A stretch of 64,000 nucleotides of DNA. Source: Microbacterium sp. BR1. GTDB lineage: Bacteria; Actinomycetota; Actinomycetes; Actinomycetales; Microbacteriaceae. The position numbers and the translations under genes were made by a program. Below, one piece after another: positions 15,910 to 24,340 of the stretch (within the stretch, counting starts at the first letter, position 1; each line of letters opens with the position of its first letter). The notes under the pieces are model-generated. The model was not told the DNA's origin, did no database searches, and saw only the letters and a program-made list of their open reading frames with translations. The stretch is from contig NZ_NMUN01000010.1 of the NCBI RefSeq assembly GCF_002812725.1, forward strand, positions 186,001 to 250,000, read 5' to 3'.

Positions 15910-17204
15910 GCCGATACCCCGAAGAACGCGCGAACGCCCGAGAGGGCATCCAGGAACGTGTCGATCTCGTCCTCCGTGTTGTAGAACGCGGCGCTCGCAC
16001 GGACCGTCGCCGTGAGGCCGAACCGGCGGTGCAGCGGCTGGGCGCAGTGGTGGCCGACGCGGACGGCGACGCCGCGCGCATCGAGGAACTGTCCCACGTC
16101 GTGGGCGTGCACCCCCTCGACGTCGAATGCGGCGAGGGCGACCCGGTCGACCCCGTCGGCATCGCCGAGCATCCGCACGCCCGCGACTTCGTGCAGCCCC
16201 TCGCGCAGGCGCCTCTCGAGCGATGCCTCGCGTGCCGCGATCGCGTCGTGCCCGACGTCGCCGAGGTATCGCACCGCCGCCGCGAGGCCGATCGCCTGCG
16301 ACACGGGCTGCGTGCCCGCCTCGAAGCGCTGCGGCGGCGGCAGGTACTCGGCCGCATCGAGGGTCACGGTCGTGATCATCGAGCCTCCGGTCAAGAACGG
16401 CGGCAGGGCTTCGAGCACCTCGGCCCGGCCATAGAGTGCGCCGACACCGTACGGACCGAATACCTTATGGCCCGAGAACACGGCGAGATCCACGTCGAGG
16501 GCGGGCAGATCGAGCGCCAGGTGCGGAGCGGACTGGCACGCGTCGAGCACCGTAAGCGCGCCCACGGAACGCGCCAGCGACACGAGGCTCTGCACCGGGT
16601 TGACGATCCCCAGCACGTTCGACACGTGCGGGAAGGCGACGATCCGCGTGCGCGATCCGATGATTCCGGCGGCGGCATCGAGGTCGAGCCGACCATCGTC
16701 CAGAACGGGAATGTGTCGCAGCACCGCGCCCGTCCGGGCGGCGAGCTCCTGCCACGGAATGAGATTGGCGTGGTGCTCTGACTCGCTCACGACGATCTCG
16801 TCGCCCGGCGCCAGAGCGAACCGTCGCGCCGCCGCGCCGCCCCGTCCGAGCGTTGCATTCCCGATCGAGTATGCGATGAGGTTGATGCCGGCAGTGGCGC
16901 CTGAGGTCCACACGACGTCGTCTGGCTCGGCACCCACGAACGATGCCACAGCGGCCCGCGCATCCTCGAACGCCTCGGTGGCATCGGCGGCGAGTGTGTG
17001 CGCACCACGGTGAACAGCGGCGTTGCCGCGCGCGAGGAAGGATGCCTCGGCCTCGAGCACGACGCGCGGCTTCTGGCTCGTGGCCGCGGAGTCCAGATAC
17101 ACCAACGGTGCCCCGTTCACCCGCTCCCCGAGGACCGGGAAGTCGGCACGAAGCGACGACACGTCGACAGAGGACGCGTCGGGGGGCACTGCGAGGGGTT
17201 TCAC
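15906..17204 (-). CDS. sufS: Cysteine desulfurase SufS
   Basis: 432-residue PLP enzyme that releases sulfur from cysteine for Fe-S assembly. PLP lysine is K247 in FSGHKVFGP; catalytic cysteine is C387 in RVGHHCAQP; SEHHAN (about 142-147) stacks on the cofactor. Start is GTG 17204, overlapping the stop of the K+ importer gene (GTGA); the GGAGG lies only one nt before it, so a slightly later start is possible. The rest of the suf operon is not in the window. Confidence 0.95.
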   Translation of the reverse strand: MKPLAVPPDASSVDVSSLRADFPVLGERVNGAPLVYLDSAATSQKPRVVLEAEASFLARGNAAVHRGAHTLAADATEAFEDARAAVASFVGAEPDDVVWTSGATAGINLIAYSIGNATLGRGGAAARRFALAPGDEIVVSESEHHANLIPWQELAARTGAVLRHIPVLDDGRLDLDAAAGIIGSRTRIVAFPHVSNVLGIVNPVQSLVSLARSVGALTVLDACQSAPHLALDLPALDVDLAVFSGHKVFGPYGVGALYGRAEVLEALPPFLTGGSMITTVTLDAAEYLPPPQRFEAGTQPVSQAIGLAAAVRYLGDVGHDAIAAREASLERRLREGLHEVAGVRMLGDADGVDRVALAAFDVEGVHAHDVGQFLDARGVAVRVGHHCAQPLHRRFGLTATVRASAAFYNTEDEIDTFLDALSGVRAFFGVSA

Positions 17205-19252
17205 TCCTCCAGGCTACGCCGCGGGACTCGGTTCGAGGCCTCGGGCGGCAAGCCCGACCGGTCGCCGCCGGGAAGGGGTCGCGACCGGCGACCGTAGACG
17301 ATCTCGGTCGAATCCAGCAGCCAGGGCACAAGCGTGATGGTGACACCGTGCACGAGCATCAGGTCGTGCGCGATGCGGCTTGCGCGCCTGTTGTGCAAGA
17401 AGCGTTCCCACCAATGGCCGACGATGTACTGCGGCAGGTACACGGTGATGACGGACGAGCCGTGCTTCTTGCGGTACTCCTGGATGAACTCCCGCACCGG
17501 ATGCGCGAAGGTGCGGTACGGCGAGTCGACGATGACGAGGGGCACCGGCATCCGATGTTCCTGCCATTCGGCCTGCAGACGGTCGGTCGACTCGGGATCG
17601 ACCGAGACGTGCACCGCCATCGTCTTGTCGTGCTTGGCGGCGAGGGCGTAGTCGATCGCCTTGACGACGGGCTTCTGCAACCGCCCGACGAGCACGATCG
17701 CGACGTCGCCCTTCGACCCGAAGTGGGTCGTGTCGTCGATCTCGATCTCGTGCTCGACGTCGCGGTAGTAGCGGTTCACGCCGATCATGAGCGTTGCGAG
17801 GATCGGGATCAGCAGGAACACGATCCATGCGCCGTGGGTGAACTTCGTGATCGTGACGATGACCAGGACGAAGACGGTCAGTGCTGCACCGGCTCCGTTT
17901 ATCGCCAGGCCGATCCGTGCCGCGTGCAGGTCTGCGCCCGAAGCGCCCCTCCGGATCGCCCGGCGCCAGTGCCGGATCATGCCGATCTGACCGAGGGAGA
18001 ACGAGACGAAGACGCCGATGATGTAGAGCTGGATCAGGCTCGTCAGGCTCGCCTGGTAGATGATCAGGATCGCGATCGCGGCGAGACCGAGCGCGATCAT
18101 CCCGTTCGAGAAGACCAGGCGATCGCCCCGGGTGTTGAGCGACTTGGGGGCGTAGCCGTCGCGCGCGAGGACCGCCCCGAGCAGGGGGAAGCCGTTGAAA
18201 GCGGTGTTGGCGGCCAGCAGCAGCACGCACGCCGTCGCGGCCTGGATGATGAAGAAGGGGATGCTTCCCATCCCGAACGTCGCGCTCGCGACCTGCGCCA
18301 TGAGGCTCGGCTGCGGGCTCGATTCGCAGTCGAATCCGATCAGGTTGCACGGGTTCTCGGCGTAGTGCACCTGCGCGAACAGGGCGAGCGCCGTCAGCCC
18401 GGCGAACAGCAGGATCGCGATGCCGCCCATGAGCGTCAGCGTCGCCTGGGCATTCTTCACCTTCGGCTGACGGAAGGCGGGCACACCGTTCGAGACCGCT
18501 TCGACGCCCGTCAGGGCCGAGCATCCGCTCGAGAAAGCGCGCAGCACCAGCAGGATGACGGCAGCCTGCGAGAGGTCCTCGGCCTGCACGGCGAACTCGG
18601 CGCTCGACGCGACGGGAGGATCCCCGAGCGCGACGCGGGCCAGCCCGACGACGATCATGACGGCCACCGACCCGATGAAGACGTAGGTCGGGATCGCGAA
18701 CGCCTTGCTCGACTCGCGCACGCCGCGGAGGTTCACCGCCATGATCAGCACGACGAAGCCCACGGCGAACTCGATGCGCCACGGGTTGAGCTCGGGGATC
18801 GCTGAGATGATGTTGTCGACACCCGAGGCGATCGACACCGCCACCGTCAGGACGTAGTCCACGAGTAGAGCGGATGCCACGACCACCGCGGCCGGCTCGC
18901 CGAGGTTCTTCGACGCGACCTCGTAGTCGCCACCCCCTGACGGGTAGGCCTTGATGAGCTGCCGATAGCTGATGACGACCACGACCAGCACCAGCACGAC
19001 GGCGGCCGCGACCGCCGGGCTGAACGCCAGGAACGCGAGCCCGCCGGTCAGCAGGATCATCAGGAGCTCCTGCGGCGCGTACGCCACCGACGACAGCGCG
19101 TCGGACGCGAAGATCGGCAAAGCGCGTCGCTTCGGGAGCAGCTGACTGTCGAGCTGTTCGGTATGGAGGGGTTCGCCGAGAATCCAGCGCTTCACGGCGG
19201 GAGAGCTGGCGCCGCCCTCGCCGCGACTGTCATTAGCCACGAGCGGCGACAT
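17201..19252 (-). CDS. APC-superfamily potassium importer, KimA-like
   Basis: 683 residues: about twelve membrane helices (about 50-490) with FASDALSSVAYAPQE in helix 1 and YPSGGGDYEVASKNLG in the following segment, both typical of KimA, then a cytosolic C-terminal domain of about 180 residues. KimA imports K+ and is inhibited by c-di-AMP in Firmicutes; the same is inferred here. Start is uncertain: ATG 19252, GTG 19306 and GTG 19240 are all open, and none has a clear ribosome site. No c-di-AMP riboswitch is seen upstream. The 3' end is fused by overlap to sufS. Confidence 0.85.
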   Translation of the reverse strand: MSPLVANDSRGEGGASSPAVKRWILGEPLHTEQLDSQLLPKRRALPIFASDALSSVAYAPQELLMILLTGGLAFLAFSPAVAAAVVLVLVVVVISYRQLIKAYPSGGGDYEVASKNLGEPAAVVVASALLVDYVLTVAVSIASGVDNIISAIPELNPWRIEFAVGFVVLIMAVNLRGVRESSKAFAIPTYVFIGSVAVMIVVGLARVALGDPPVASSAEFAVQAEDLSQAAVILLVLRAFSSGCSALTGVEAVSNGVPAFRQPKVKNAQATLTLMGGIAILLFAGLTALALFAQVHYAENPCNLIGFDCESSPQPSLMAQVASATFGMGSIPFFIIQAATACVLLLAANTAFNGFPLLGAVLARDGYAPKSLNTRGDRLVFSNGMIALGLAAIAILIIYQASLTSLIQLYIIGVFVSFSLGQIGMIRHWRRAIRRGASGADLHAARIGLAINGAGAALTVFVLVIVTITKFTHGAWIVFLLIPILATLMIGVNRYYRDVEHEIEIDDTTHFGSKGDVAIVLVGRLQKPVVKAIDYALAAKHDKTMAVHVSVDPESTDRLQAEWQEHRMPVPLVIVDSPYRTFAHPVREFIQEYRKKHGSSVITVYLPQYIVGHWWERFLHNRRASRIAHDLMLVHGVTITLVPWLLDSTEIVYGRRSRPLPGGDRSGLPPEASNRVPRRSLEE

Positions 19253-19326
19253 TACGCCCGCGGGGGGCCGGTGTGCAAGCGGGGCGTGGAGCGTGATTGA
19301 CCGCACGTTGGGCGAAACACGGCGAC

Positions 19327-19390
19327 TTGGGGCGCGTTAGCACCCTTGGGGCGTGGGGACCCGCGCCCCAAGGTGATCCGGACGCCCCAG
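19327..19390. repeat. Four-arm intergenic repeat, GGGGCG family, copy 1
   Basis: TTGGGGCG at 19327 and 19346 (19 nt apart), then CGCCCCAA at 19364 and CGCCCCAG at 19383 (19 nt apart). Arms 2 and 3 form the perfect pair CTTGGGGCG/CGCCCCAAG; arms 1 and 4 can extend it. The copy lies after the M20 amidohydrolase and before the kimA-like gene. Its twin is at 47647-47710. Confidence 0.75.
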
Positions 19391-19453
19391 GTTGCGCGTC
19401 AGGAGAGGGAAGGGGAGCCCGCGCCGAGCCGCGGTCGTCCCGTCCTGGCGACG

Positions 19454-20674
19454 TCACTCCGGCCGCAGGAACTCCCGCGCGGCGACCGTGAGGGTCTGCA
19501 CGCCGTTCCGCAGCGTCGGCTGCAGCAGCGGGGCGAAGAACGGCGAGTGATTCGTCGGGATGTCGCGGTCGATCGTGCCCTCGGCCTGGGCCCGCATGAA
19601 GGTGGCCGGGTCGACGCCGCCCCAGAACCAGAAGACCAGGGGCACACCCGCCTCGCGCGCGAACCACGAGACATCCTCGCTGCCGGTGAACATCCCGGGA
19701 TCGAGAACGGTCCCCGCGCCGATCTCGCGGTCGAACGCGGCGGAAAGCCGGGCCGTCGCATCCGGGTCGTTGAGCGTCGGGGGGAGCGTGTGGTCGGTCT
19801 CGATCTTCGGCGGGACAGGCGCATCGGATGCGTCGGCCTCCGCCCGCACGATGCGCTCGACCTTTTCGAGAACCCGCGCGCGGGACTCGTCGTGCGCGTA
19901 GCGCAGGCTGAGTTCGAGCCGCGCCTCGGCCGCGATGATGTTGTGCTTGAGTCCGGCGTGGATCGAGCCGACGGTGACGACCGCCATCTCGCGGGGGTCG
20001 ATCTCGCGCGAGACGACGCCCTGGAGTCGCATGATCGTCGCCGCGGCCATCACGATCGGATCGACCGTGGCGTGAGGCCGCGAGCCGTGCCCGCCGCGGC
20101 CGTAAAGGGTGATCGTCAGGCCGTCCGACGCCGCCATCTGCGTGCCGGGCCGGACCCCCACGATGCCGGTGGGAAGCGGTGTGACGTGCTGGCCGAGCAC
20201 GATGTCGGGGCGCGGGAAGCGCGTCAGAACGCCATCCGCGATCATGGCCCGCGCGCCCGCGCCGAACTCCTCGGCGGGCTGCAGAATGACCACGATGGTG
20301 CCCGCCCATTCGGCCGCGGTGCCGACGAGCTGCTCGATCGCGCCGATCATCGCAGCGACATGCATGTCGTGGCCACAGGCGTGCATGACGGGAACGTCCG
20401 TCCCCTGCGGGCTGACGCCGCGTGCGGAGCTCGCATACGGTAGTCCGGTCTCCTCTTCGACGGGCAGGCCGTCCATGTCGGCGCGCAGCCACACGGTCGG
20501 TCCCTCGCCGTTGCGCAGAACCCCGACGACCCCCGTGCCGCCGACGCCCTCCGTGACGTCGAGCCCGAGATCCCGAAGATGCCCGGCCGCGATCGCCGCT
20601 GTGCGGGTCTCCTGGAACGACAGTTCGGGATGCTCGTGCAGGTCGATGTAGAGCGCCTCGAGATCGATCGTCAT
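19454..20674 (-). CDS. M20 family amidohydrolase (hippurate hydrolase/N-acyl amino acid amidase type)
   Basis: 406-residue M20D metallopeptidase. Metal ligands are visible in ACGHDMH (Cys and His), LQPAEEFGAGA (Glu pair) and the late NHSPFF. The dimerisation lid domain begins near residue 180. Family members remove acyl groups from amino acids or cleave indole-acetyl conjugates; the substrate cannot be told. A TAGGCT hexamer seven nt before ATG 20674 suggests a leaderless transcript. Confidence 0.9.
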   Translation of the reverse strand: MTIDLEALYIDLHEHPELSFQETRTAAIAAGHLRDLGLDVTEGVGGTGVVGVLRNGEGPTVWLRADMDGLPVEEETGLPYASSARGVSPQGTDVPVMHACGHDMHVAAMIGAIEQLVGTAAEWAGTIVVILQPAEEFGAGARAMIADGVLTRFPRPDIVLGQHVTPLPTGIVGVRPGTQMAASDGLTITLYGRGGHGSRPHATVDPIVMAAATIMRLQGVVSREIDPREMAVVTVGSIHAGLKHNIIAAEARLELSLRYAHDESRARVLEKVERIVRAEADASDAPVPPKIETDHTLPPTLNDPDATARLSAAFDREIGAGTVLDPGMFTGSEDVSWFAREAGVPLVFWFWGGVDPATFMRAQAEGTIDRDIPTNHSPFFAPLLQPTLRNGVQTLTVAAREFLRPE

Positions 20675-20687
20675 GCGCCCGAGCCTA
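20675..20687 (-). promoter_or_regulatory. Leaderless -10 element for the M20 amidohydrolase
   Basis: TAGGCT (20682-20687, minus strand), seven nt, ATG 20674. No ribosome-binding site is present, consistent with leaderless translation. Confidence 0.45.
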
Positions 20688-20731
20688 CGGCCCCTGCCTG
20701 TGCCGCGCCCCGAAACGACCGGCCATCGGAC

Positions 20732-20798
20732 CGGTTCCCCTGGCAGTACATGCGCCTCGGGGTGGCCGGATCCGACATCTACTGCCAGGCGAGCGGGT
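20732..20798. repeat. 67-bp palindromic element, copy 2 (TGCCAGG type)
   Basis: CGGTTCCCCTGGCA (20732-20745), 37 unconserved bases, then TGCCAGGCGAGCGGGT (20783-20798). Ends and length match the copy at 12840-12906. The right end supplies the last codons of the LacI gene (DPLAWQ and near its stop), so the element has invaded or replaced the 3' end of that gene. Confidence 0.7.
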
Positions 20799-21831
20799 CC
20801 TGCCCGGGCGGAGCGGGCGGCGGGGGTGCGGTGGACCCGCGCACCACGAGTTCGAATGGCAGGACCGTGTGCGGCGGCGGGACATGCGTCGTCGGATCGG
20901 GCTCGAGCAGCTCGAGAACGGTCTCGGCGGCGCGCACACCCTGCTCGCGCGGGAACTGGTCGATGCTCGTCAGGCGGAAGAACGCGCCGAGCTCATGCCC
21001 GTCGACACCGACGACCGAGAGGTCTTCGGGCACCCGCAGACCCCACTCTCGAGCGGTCAGGATCGCACCGACGGCCATCTCATCGCTCGCGGCGAAGATC
21101 GCCGTGGGGCGCTCGCCGGGTGCCTCGAGCAGACGCGTCGCCGCGGCGGCGCCCCCCGCGATCGTGAAGTCGGATGCCGCGTGCAGCTCAGCCTGAGGGA
21201 GGATCGCGGCGGAGGTCAGGGCCCGCTCGTATCCCCGCCGCCGCTGCGAGGGCACGCGGAAGTCGCTGTCGAATTCGGGGAGTGCGCCGATGTGGGCGAT
21301 CACGCGGTGACCGAGCCGCAGCAGGTGCGATGTCGCAAGGACGCCGACTGCCTCGTCGTCGATCGCCAGGCTCGTCATGTGCCGGTGGGCACCGCCGATC
21401 CGGACGACGGGAACGCCGAGTCCCGCGAGCGCCGCGGACTCGGCCTCGGTGAGGTCGATCGACACGGCGATCACGGCGTCCACGCGCTGTCGACGCAGGA
21501 ACGTGCCGAACATCGCGTTGCGCGCCCCCGCGTCATTGCTCAGCACATACAGGGTGATGTCGTACCCGTGTCGCGCGAGCGCGTCCGCGATGCCGCCGAG
21601 CACGGTGCTGAAGAACCACGGATCGAGTAACGGCAACAGGACCCCGATGCTGCGGGTGCGGCCCGAGGCAAGGCTCGACGCCGACGCCTGGACGACGTAG
21701 CCCAGGCGGTCGGCCGCCTGTTCCACGCGCATCCGCGTCGCCGCCGACACACGTCCCCGACCGCTCAGGGCGCGCGAGACGGTCGCGGTCGAAACACCGG
21801 CCGCCCGAGCCACCTCGTCGATTCCGACCAT
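20779..21831 (-). CDS. LacI-family transcriptional regulator
   Basis: 350 residues: LacI helix-turn-helix at 3-25 (IDEVARAAGVSTATVSRALSG), hinge helix to about 55, then a sugar-binding periplasmic-protein-like domain. It lies eight nt after the alpha-glucosidase gene on the same strand, so it probably controls that gene through the GCAAGCGCTTGC operator at 23537. The final residues (PPPPAPPGQDPLAWQ) are unusual for LacI proteins and are encoded by the TGCCAGG-type repeat. Confidence 0.9.
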   Translation of the reverse strand: MVGIDEVARAAGVSTATVSRALSGRGRVSAATRMRVEQAADRLGYVVQASASSLASGRTRSIGVLLPLLDPWFFSTVLGGIADALARHGYDITLYVLSNDAGARNAMFGTFLRRQRVDAVIAVSIDLTEAESAALAGLGVPVVRIGGAHRHMTSLAIDDEAVGVLATSHLLRLGHRVIAHIGALPEFDSDFRVPSQRRRGYERALTSAAILPQAELHAASDFTIAGGAAAATRLLEAPGERPTAIFAASDEMAVGAILTAREWGLRVPEDLSVVGVDGHELGAFFRLTSIDQFPREQGVRAAETVLELLEPDPTTHVPPPHTVLPFELVVRGSTAPPPPAPPGQDPLAWQ

Positions 21832-21839
21832 GGTCCGGC

Positions 21840-23522
21840 CTAGTGGGCGCCGTCGAGCCAAACGGTCGTGTCCGAGCCGATCGCGCCGTCCTCGAGTGGA
21901 GAACTCTGGAGCAACACGGCCGCGCCCGCGGGGAGCGGCACCGGGGTCGAGCCGACGTTCGCGATCACGGTGATGTCGCCGTTGCGGAACGCCACGACGT
22001 CGTCGCCGTAGCCGTCGAGCCAGTGCAACTCGCCGGTACCGAGCGCGTGTGCGCGACGCTCCGACAGCACACGGCGGTAGAGCGAGAGCGTCGAGTCGGG
22101 CTGGTTTCGCTGCACATCGCGGGCGAGCTCCGCCCACTGCGTGGGCTGCGGCAACCAGGATGCGCCGGAACCGTTGAAGCCGTAGGACGCGCCCTCCACG
22201 GTCCACGGAATCGGCACGCGACATCCGTCTCGCCCGTAGCGCTCGCCGTGGGTGCGGAACCAGGTCGGGTCCTGCCGGGCGTCGTCGGGGAGGTCGACGA
22301 CCTCGGGGAGGCCGAGTTCTTCGCCCTGGTAGAGGTAGGCCGAGCCGGGCAGCGCGAGCATCATCGTGCTCGCCGCGCGGGCTCGACGCAGGCCGAGTGC
22401 GGGGATCGGCTGGACCTCGGAGCGCGGCCCGATGCCGGTTCCCTGGGGGACGTCGCCCGTGAGGGCGAGTCGCGAGGCGTGCCTAATGACGTCGTGGTTC
22501 GAGAGCACCCAGGTGCTCGGCGCTCCCACGGCGCCGTATACCGCGAGCGACTCGGCGATGACGGCGCGCAGCTTCGGGGCGTTCCACGGCGTCTCGAGGT
22601 ACTCGAAGTTGAACGCCTGGTGCATCTCGTCCGGGCGCACCCACAGAGCGGTCTTGGCGGGTGAGGGCAACCAGGCTTCGGCGGCCAGCGCGCGGTCACC
22701 GTCATATTCCGCGAGCAGCACATGCCAGTCGCGGTAGACCTCGTGGACGCCGGGCTGCCCCCAGTACGGCACGTCCGCCTCGTCCCCACCCATGGAGGCG
22801 GAGTCGGCCGGGGGCGTGTAGTCGGGTAGCCCCTCCTTCTTCACCAGGCCGTGGGCGACGTCGACGCGGAAGCCGTCGACCCCGCGGTCGAGCCAGAAAC
22901 GCAAGATGCCGCGGAAGCCCTCGCGCACCTCTTCGTTGGACCAGTCGAAGTCGGGCTGCGACGCGTCGAAGAGGTGCAGGTACCACTGTCCGGGGGTGCC
23001 GTCGGCTTCGACGATGCGCGTCCAAGCGGGTCCGCCGAAAACCGACTCCCAGTTGTTCGGCGGTAGCTCGCCGTTCTCCCCCAGACCGTCGCGGAACATG
23101 TAGCGTGCGCGTTCCGGGCTGCCGGGCCCTGCCGCCAGGGCGGCCTGGAACCAGACGTGCTGGTCAGAGGAGTGATTCGGGACGAGGTCGACGATCACGC
23201 GGATGCCGCGGGCGTGCGCGCCCTCGAGCATCGCATCGAAGTCGGCAAGGGTGCCGAAGATGGGGTCGACGTCGCAGTAGTCGGCCACGTCATAGCCGGC
23301 GTCCTTCTGCGGCGAGGTCATGAACGGCGAGAGCCACAGGGCGTCGATGCCGAGCTCGAGCAGGTCGTCGAGCTTGGAGGTGATGCCGGGCAGATCACCG
23401 ATGCCGTCGTTCGACGCATCCGCGAACGAACGCGGGTAGATCTGGTAGATGACGGCCGAGCGCCACCACTCGGATCCGTGAGCGGAGGGAAATCGGGTTT
23501 CGGGTCCCGCGAGAGAAGTCAT
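21840..23522 (-). CDS. GH13 alpha-glucosidase (oligo-1,6-glucosidase-like)
   Basis: 560-residue retaining glycosidase. GH13 regions are visible: DLVPNHSSDQH (region I), GFRVDVAHG with the nucleophile Asp (II), AEAWLP with the acid/base Glu (III) and SNHDVIRH (IV). VDVAHG resembles actinobacterial alpha-1,4-glucosidases active on maltose and sucrose-type substrates. No signal peptide, so intracellular. ATG 23522 follows TAGCGT by six nt (leaderless), and a LacI operator lies just upstream. No sugar transporter accompanies it in this window. Confidence 0.92.
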   Translation of the reverse strand: MTSLAGPETRFPSAHGSEWWRSAVIYQIYPRSFADASNDGIGDLPGITSKLDDLLELGIDALWLSPFMTSPQKDAGYDVADYCDVDPIFGTLADFDAMLEGAHARGIRVIVDLVPNHSSDQHVWFQAALAAGPGSPERARYMFRDGLGENGELPPNNWESVFGGPAWTRIVEADGTPGQWYLHLFDASQPDFDWSNEEVREGFRGILRFWLDRGVDGFRVDVAHGLVKKEGLPDYTPPADSASMGGDEADVPYWGQPGVHEVYRDWHVLLAEYDGDRALAAEAWLPSPAKTALWVRPDEMHQAFNFEYLETPWNAPKLRAVIAESLAVYGAVGAPSTWVLSNHDVIRHASRLALTGDVPQGTGIGPRSEVQPIPALGLRRARAASTMMLALPGSAYLYQGEELGLPEVVDLPDDARQDPTWFRTHGERYGRDGCRVPIPWTVEGASYGFNGSGASWLPQPTQWAELARDVQRNQPDSTLSLYRRVLSERRAHALGTGELHWLDGYGDDVVAFRNGDITVIANVGSTPVPLPAGAAVLLQSSPLEDGAIGSDTTVWLDGAH

Positions 23523-23548
23523 ACGACAACGCTAGTGCAAGCGCTTGC
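23523..23548 (-). promoter_or_regulatory. Leaderless promoter with LacI-type operator for the alpha-glucosidase operon
   Basis: Minus strand: GCAAGCGCTTGC (23537-23548), a perfect 12-bp palindrome of the LacI/GalR class, then TAGCGT (23529-23534), six nt, ATG 23522. The operator lies between the -10 and the -35 position, which explains control by the co-transcribed LacI protein. Confidence 0.75.
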
Positions 23549-23586
23549 GCAGGCGCTCTATCCGTCCCTGCCGCGGTCCCGGGCGC

Positions 23587-23623
23587 GCAGGTGTCACTCC
23601 GAGCCGTTCTCGGTGACGCCTGC
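23587..23623. repeat. Imperfect hairpin before apt
   Basis: Interrupted arms GCAGG, GTCAC and CGAG are matched in order by CTCG, GTGAC and CCTGC around a five-base loop. It sits between the divergent alpha-glucosidase and apt genes. Purpose unknown. Confidence 0.35.
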
Positions 23624-23663
23624 CCGCAGAAAGCGGGGCATCACGGGTGAGGCGCGCGGACGT

Positions 23664-23676
23664 TAGGGTGAAGCCC
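23664..23676 (+). promoter_or_regulatory. Leaderless -10 element for apt
   Basis: TAGGGT (23664-23669), seven nt, GTG 23677. No ribosome site lies before this start. Confidence 0.45.
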
Positions 23677-24207
23677 GTGCAGACGCCTGAACTCGATGCC
23701 CTCGACCGCGCCGAGTCGCTCATCGCTGTGATCCCGGACTACCCCCAGCCGGGCATCCTGTTCCGCGACATCATGCCCCTGCTGGCTGATGCCGCGGCCC
23801 TGCGTGCGACGGTCGAGGCGCTCATCGCGCCTTTCGCGGGGCAGTACGACGTGGTCGCCGGGATCGAGGCGCGCGGCTTCCTGCTCGCGGGCGCCGCGGC
23901 GATGGTCGAGGGAGTGGGGCTGATCCCGATTCGCAAGGCGGGCAAGCTGCCCCGGCCCGCGGCATCCGTCTCGTACGCGCTCGAGTACGGCACGGCCGAG
24001 ATCGAGGCACACGACGACTTGCCGCACGGCGCTCGCGTCCTGCTGCTCGACGACGTCCTGGCGACCGGCGGCACGATCGCGGCCGCGCGCGAGCTTGTCG
24101 AAAGACTCGGGGGCAGCGTCGCGGGCACCGCCATTCTGCTCGAACTCGACGGCCTCGGCGGTCGGGACATCGCGGGCTCCGACATCCACGCCGTCTTCCA
24201 CGCCTGA
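23677..24207 (+). CDS. apt: Adenine phosphoribosyltransferase
   Basis: 176 residues from GTG 23677. It makes AMP from adenine and PRPP in purine salvage. The PRPP-binding motif VLLLDDVLATGGT is at residues 121-133; the N-terminal DYPQPGILFRDIMPLL is also diagnostic. It competes for adenine with the adenine deaminase at 38969. The start was chosen for the family's usual length and the -10 hexamer seven nt upstream; an earlier GTG at 23668 is possible. Confidence 0.93.
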   Translation: MQTPELDALDRAESLIAVIPDYPQPGILFRDIMPLLADAAALRATVEALIAPFAGQYDVVAGIEARGFLLAGAAAMVEGVGLIPIRKAGKLPRPAASVSYALEYGTAEIEAHDDLPHGARVLLLDDVLATGGTIAAARELVERLGGSVAGTAILLELDGLGGRDIAGSDIHAVFHA

Positions 24208-24251
24208 CGCGCCCGGCGCGCCTAACGCGCGAAACCCGTCCCGCCGCTCGT

Positions 24252-24318
24252 CGAGACACCTCGTCTGCGGCGAGACACCCCTCGTCGTGGGGTGTTTCGC
24301 CGCAAAAGGGGTGTCTCG
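24252..24318. repeat. Four-arm intergenic repeat, GAGACACCCC family, copy 1
   Basis: CGAGACACC at 24252 and CGAGACACCCC at 24271 (19 nt apart), then GGGGTGTTTCG at 24289 and GGGGTGTCTCG at 24308 (19 nt apart). The inner pair extends to a 15-bp stem with one G-U. It lies between the convergent apt and hpxO genes. Copy 2, at 40655-40720, also sits between convergent genes. Confidence 0.8.
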
Positions 24319-24340
24319 GCGTTCGGGAGCACGCCGCCCG

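Noticed and set aside
19253..19326. c-di-AMP (ydaO-type) riboswitch before the kimA-like gene
   Set aside because: The leader is too short and shows none of the expected helices; only a four-arm repeat lies further upstream.
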